In this document: one piece after another, positions 62,390 through 64,000 of the stretch | Numbering within the stretch: the first letter of the stretch is position 1 | How the letters are laid out: every line of letters starts with the position of its first letter | Assembly (NCBI RefSeq): GCF_003337415.1 | Contig: NZ_QPJT01000005.1 | Coordinates: 1 to 64,000, forward strand | Reading direction: 5' to 3' | Length of the DNA stretch: 64,000 bases | Origin: Anaerobacterium chartisolvens | Lineage (GTDB): Bacteria > Bacillota > Clostridia > Acetivibrionales > DSM-27016 | Notes under the pieces: generated by a model | The model's input: only the letters and a program-made list of their open reading frames with translations | The model's database searches: none | What the model was told of the DNA's origin: nothing | Program-made: the position numbers and the translations under genes

Positions 62390-64000
62390 AATAGAGCTTC
62401 TTGCACCGGCGGGGGAGTGGGATGCTTTTTTAGCTGCCGTTGAAAACGGAGCGGACGCAGTCTACCTTGGAGGGCCCTTTTTTAATGCCAGACAGTCAGC
62501 AGAAAATTTTGACGGCAGCCAGCTTAAAAATGCGGTTGAATATGCACATGTAAGAGACGTAAAGGTATATATGGCAATGAACACCCTGATTTCGGACAGT
62601 GAGCTGGATAAGGCTCTAAGGCTTGCGGAAGAAGCGTTTTTTACGGGGATAGACGGCATTATTGTGCAGGATTTGGGATTTGCAGGCTTATTGAGAAGGA
62701 GCCTGCCGGGACTTAAGCTCCATGCCAGTACTCAAATGACGGTTTATAACATTCATGGGGTGCGCATTTTGGAGAGGCTTGGCTTTAAAAGGGTGGTGCT
62801 GGCAAGGGAATTGTCTCTGGAGGAAATACGGTATATTTGCCAAAATACCTGCCTTGAGGTTGAGGTTTTTGTGCATGGCGCACTGTGTATATGCTATTCA
62901 GGCCAGTGTCTCATGAGCAGTGTCATAGGAGGGAGAAGCGGAAACAGAGGAAGGTGCGCCCAGCCCTGCAGGCTTCCGTACAGCTTGCTTAAAAATAACG
63001 ATGTGGCTGCTGGGGATGGGAAATATATATTAAGCCCTAAGGACATATGCCTTGTAAATGAGCTGGAAAGCCTTGTGCCGTCAGGGGTTAAATGCCTTAA
63101 AATTGAGGGTCGTATGAAAAGTCCCGAATATGTCGCTACTGTAACGGGGATATACAGGAAATATATAGATATGGCGCAAAATGGAAAATTATGTATGGAG
63201 GAAGGCGGGTCGCTTGCAAATAATGAAGATTTTCGTGCCTTAACTCAGATTTTCAACAGAGGAGGCTTCTCGCAGGGTTACCTCAAGGGAAGGACAGGGT
63301 ATGGGCTTATGGCCTATCAAAAGCCCAAAAATTGGGGAATTTATCTGGGAGAGGTTTTTTCCTATAATAAGGAATCGAGGAAAATAAGACTGAGGCTTAA
63401 GGAGGATCTGTCAAACGGAGACGGAATAGAGATATGGAATGGAGAGGATGAAAGTCCGGGAGGGGTTGTAAGTGAGATAAGCGTTGAAGGCGTAAGAAGG
63501 AAAACTGCTCAAAAAGGTGAGCTTGCTGAACTGGGAAGCGTTAAGGGGAGAATACATAAGGGAGATAAGGTGTATAAAACCTCAGACAAAAATCTTGCCG
63601 TTAAGGCCAGAGAGTCTTTTTCGGGAAGGTTTGCAAGAAAAGTGCTTTTGGAGGGTAAAATAGTAATAAAAAGGGATATGCCTCTAATGCTTCAGGCGGC
63701 AGACAAAAGAGGAAATACCGTACAGGTTAAGGGTAATATTCCGGCGCAGACCGCCGTTAATGTGCCATTGACAAGGGAAAGAGCCATAGAGCAGCTAAGT
63801 AAGACGGGAGGCTCGCCCTTTGAGTTTTCAACGCTGGAATTACAGCTTGACGATGGCGTAACGTTGCCTGTAAGTGAAATAAATGCGGCAAGGCGCAAAG
63901 CTCTTGAAGAGATGGAAAGCCTGCGCAGGGTTCCAAAGCATGACGAAATGCGCGGGGAATTTGGAGATAAATGGGATAATGGCGTGTATTTCCCGGGAAA
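62382..64000 (+). CDS. U32 family peptidase (RlhA/YdcP-like), 3' end outside window
   Basis: ATG 62382 follows AAGGAG (62365-62371). At least 539 residues are in the window with no stop. IELLAPAGEWDAFLAAVENGADAVYLGG starts the U32 domain; EVFVHGALCICYSGQCLMSS and GNRGRCAQPCRLPY are its signature with conserved Cys, and CLKIEGRMKSPEYVA follows. The region after about residue 380 fits DUF3656. In E. coli the relative RlhA hydroxylates 23S rRNA C2501, so an RNA-modifying role is possible. Confidence 0.93.
   Translation, partial: MDKIELLAPAGEWDAFLAAVENGADAVYLGGPFFNARQSAENFDGSQLKNAVEYAHVRDVKVYMAMNTLISDSELDKALRLAEEAFFTGIDGIIVQDLGFAGLLRRSLPGLKLHASTQMTVYNIHGVRILERLGFKRVVLARELSLEEIRYICQNTCLEVEVFVHGALCICYSGQCLMSSVIGGRSGNRGRCAQPCRLPYSLLKNNDVAAGDGKYILSPKDICLVNELESLVPSGVKCLKIEGRMKSPEYVATVTGIYRKYIDMAQNGKLCMEEGGSLANNEDFRALTQIFNRGGFSQGYLKGRTGYGLMAYQKPKNWGIYLGEVFSYNKESRKIRLRLKEDLSNGDGIEIWNGEDESPGGVVSEISVEGVRRKTAQKGELAELGSVKGRIHKGDKVYKTSDKNLAVKARESFSGRFARKVLLEGKIVIKRDMPLMLQAADKRGNTVQVKGNIPAQTAVNVPLTRERAIEQLSKTGGSPFEFSTLELQLDDGVTLPVSEINAARRKALEEMESLRRVPKHDEMRGEFGDKWDNGVYFPG

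Overview
The window looks like a chromosomal segment of an anaerobic, endospore-forming member of the Clostridia (Firmicutes). The evidence is gene content and order: an SRP RNA-dnaX-ybaB-recR block, a tmk-darA-yaaR-holB-ricT-trmN6-rsmI-abrB-metG-tatD-yabE-like-rsmA block that follows the Bacillus/Clostridium yaa/yab order, spore maturation genes spmA/spmB, TTG/GTG starts with strong GGAGG-type ribosome binding sites, and moderate GC with AT-rich intergenic DNA. I cannot name the species.

Layout. (1) 1-1890 is an AT-rich accessory stretch. It carries a type III toxin-antitoxin locus: a consensus promoter, three 33-bp tandem repeats that each can fold as a pseudoknot, a terminator, and a ToxN/AbiQ-like toxin gene broken by one extra T in a T7 run. 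A small secreted protein with an apparent AUA start follows. (2) 1907-6530 is a lipoprotein plus ABC-2 exporter. (3) 6841-10787 holds a secreted metallophosphatase, a Ser/Thr kinase with a C-terminal propeller and a PP2C phosphatase. (4) 11025-18716 is a Tad/type II-like pilus secretion locus with two ParA-like proteins whose P-loops are degenerate, followed by an SLH protein and a 1022-residue exoprotein (18970-22984). (5) 22989-23791 is an unusual repeated element with a DUF559 endonuclease gene between inverted repeats. A deletion derivative lies at 56835-57208.

(6) 23881-31493 holds RidA, a KAS III-like enzyme, a DUF2089/DUF4097 pair, and the recR-ybaB-PilZ-dnaX-SRP RNA block on the minus strand. 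(7) 31757-36205 holds galU and a two-component system next to a BcrA-type ABC transporter. (8) 37067-44249 is the decarboxylase-tmk-holB-rsmI housekeeping run, with abrB (minus), spmAB and a convergent polyprenyl synthase/YtpB-type terpene synthase pair after it. (9) 48488-55513 has metG behind a palindromic operator, tatD, a Met-Pro hexapeptide-repeat protein, a G5/3D cell-wall protein and rsmA. (10) 55622-64000 holds an orphan conserved protein, DUF2007, DUF1836, NfeD and flotillin, zapA, a DUF948-like protein, an alkaline-phosphatase-fold enzyme and the start of a U32 peptidase.

Four copies of a ~184-202 bp MITE-like element (one shrunk to 76 bp) are scattered at 18729, 28510, 38507 and 48392. 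The strongest candidates for something new are the type III toxin-antitoxin locus with its frameshifted toxin, the DUF559 element, the MITE family, and the kinase/phosphatase-flanked Tad locus with two non-canonical ATPases.
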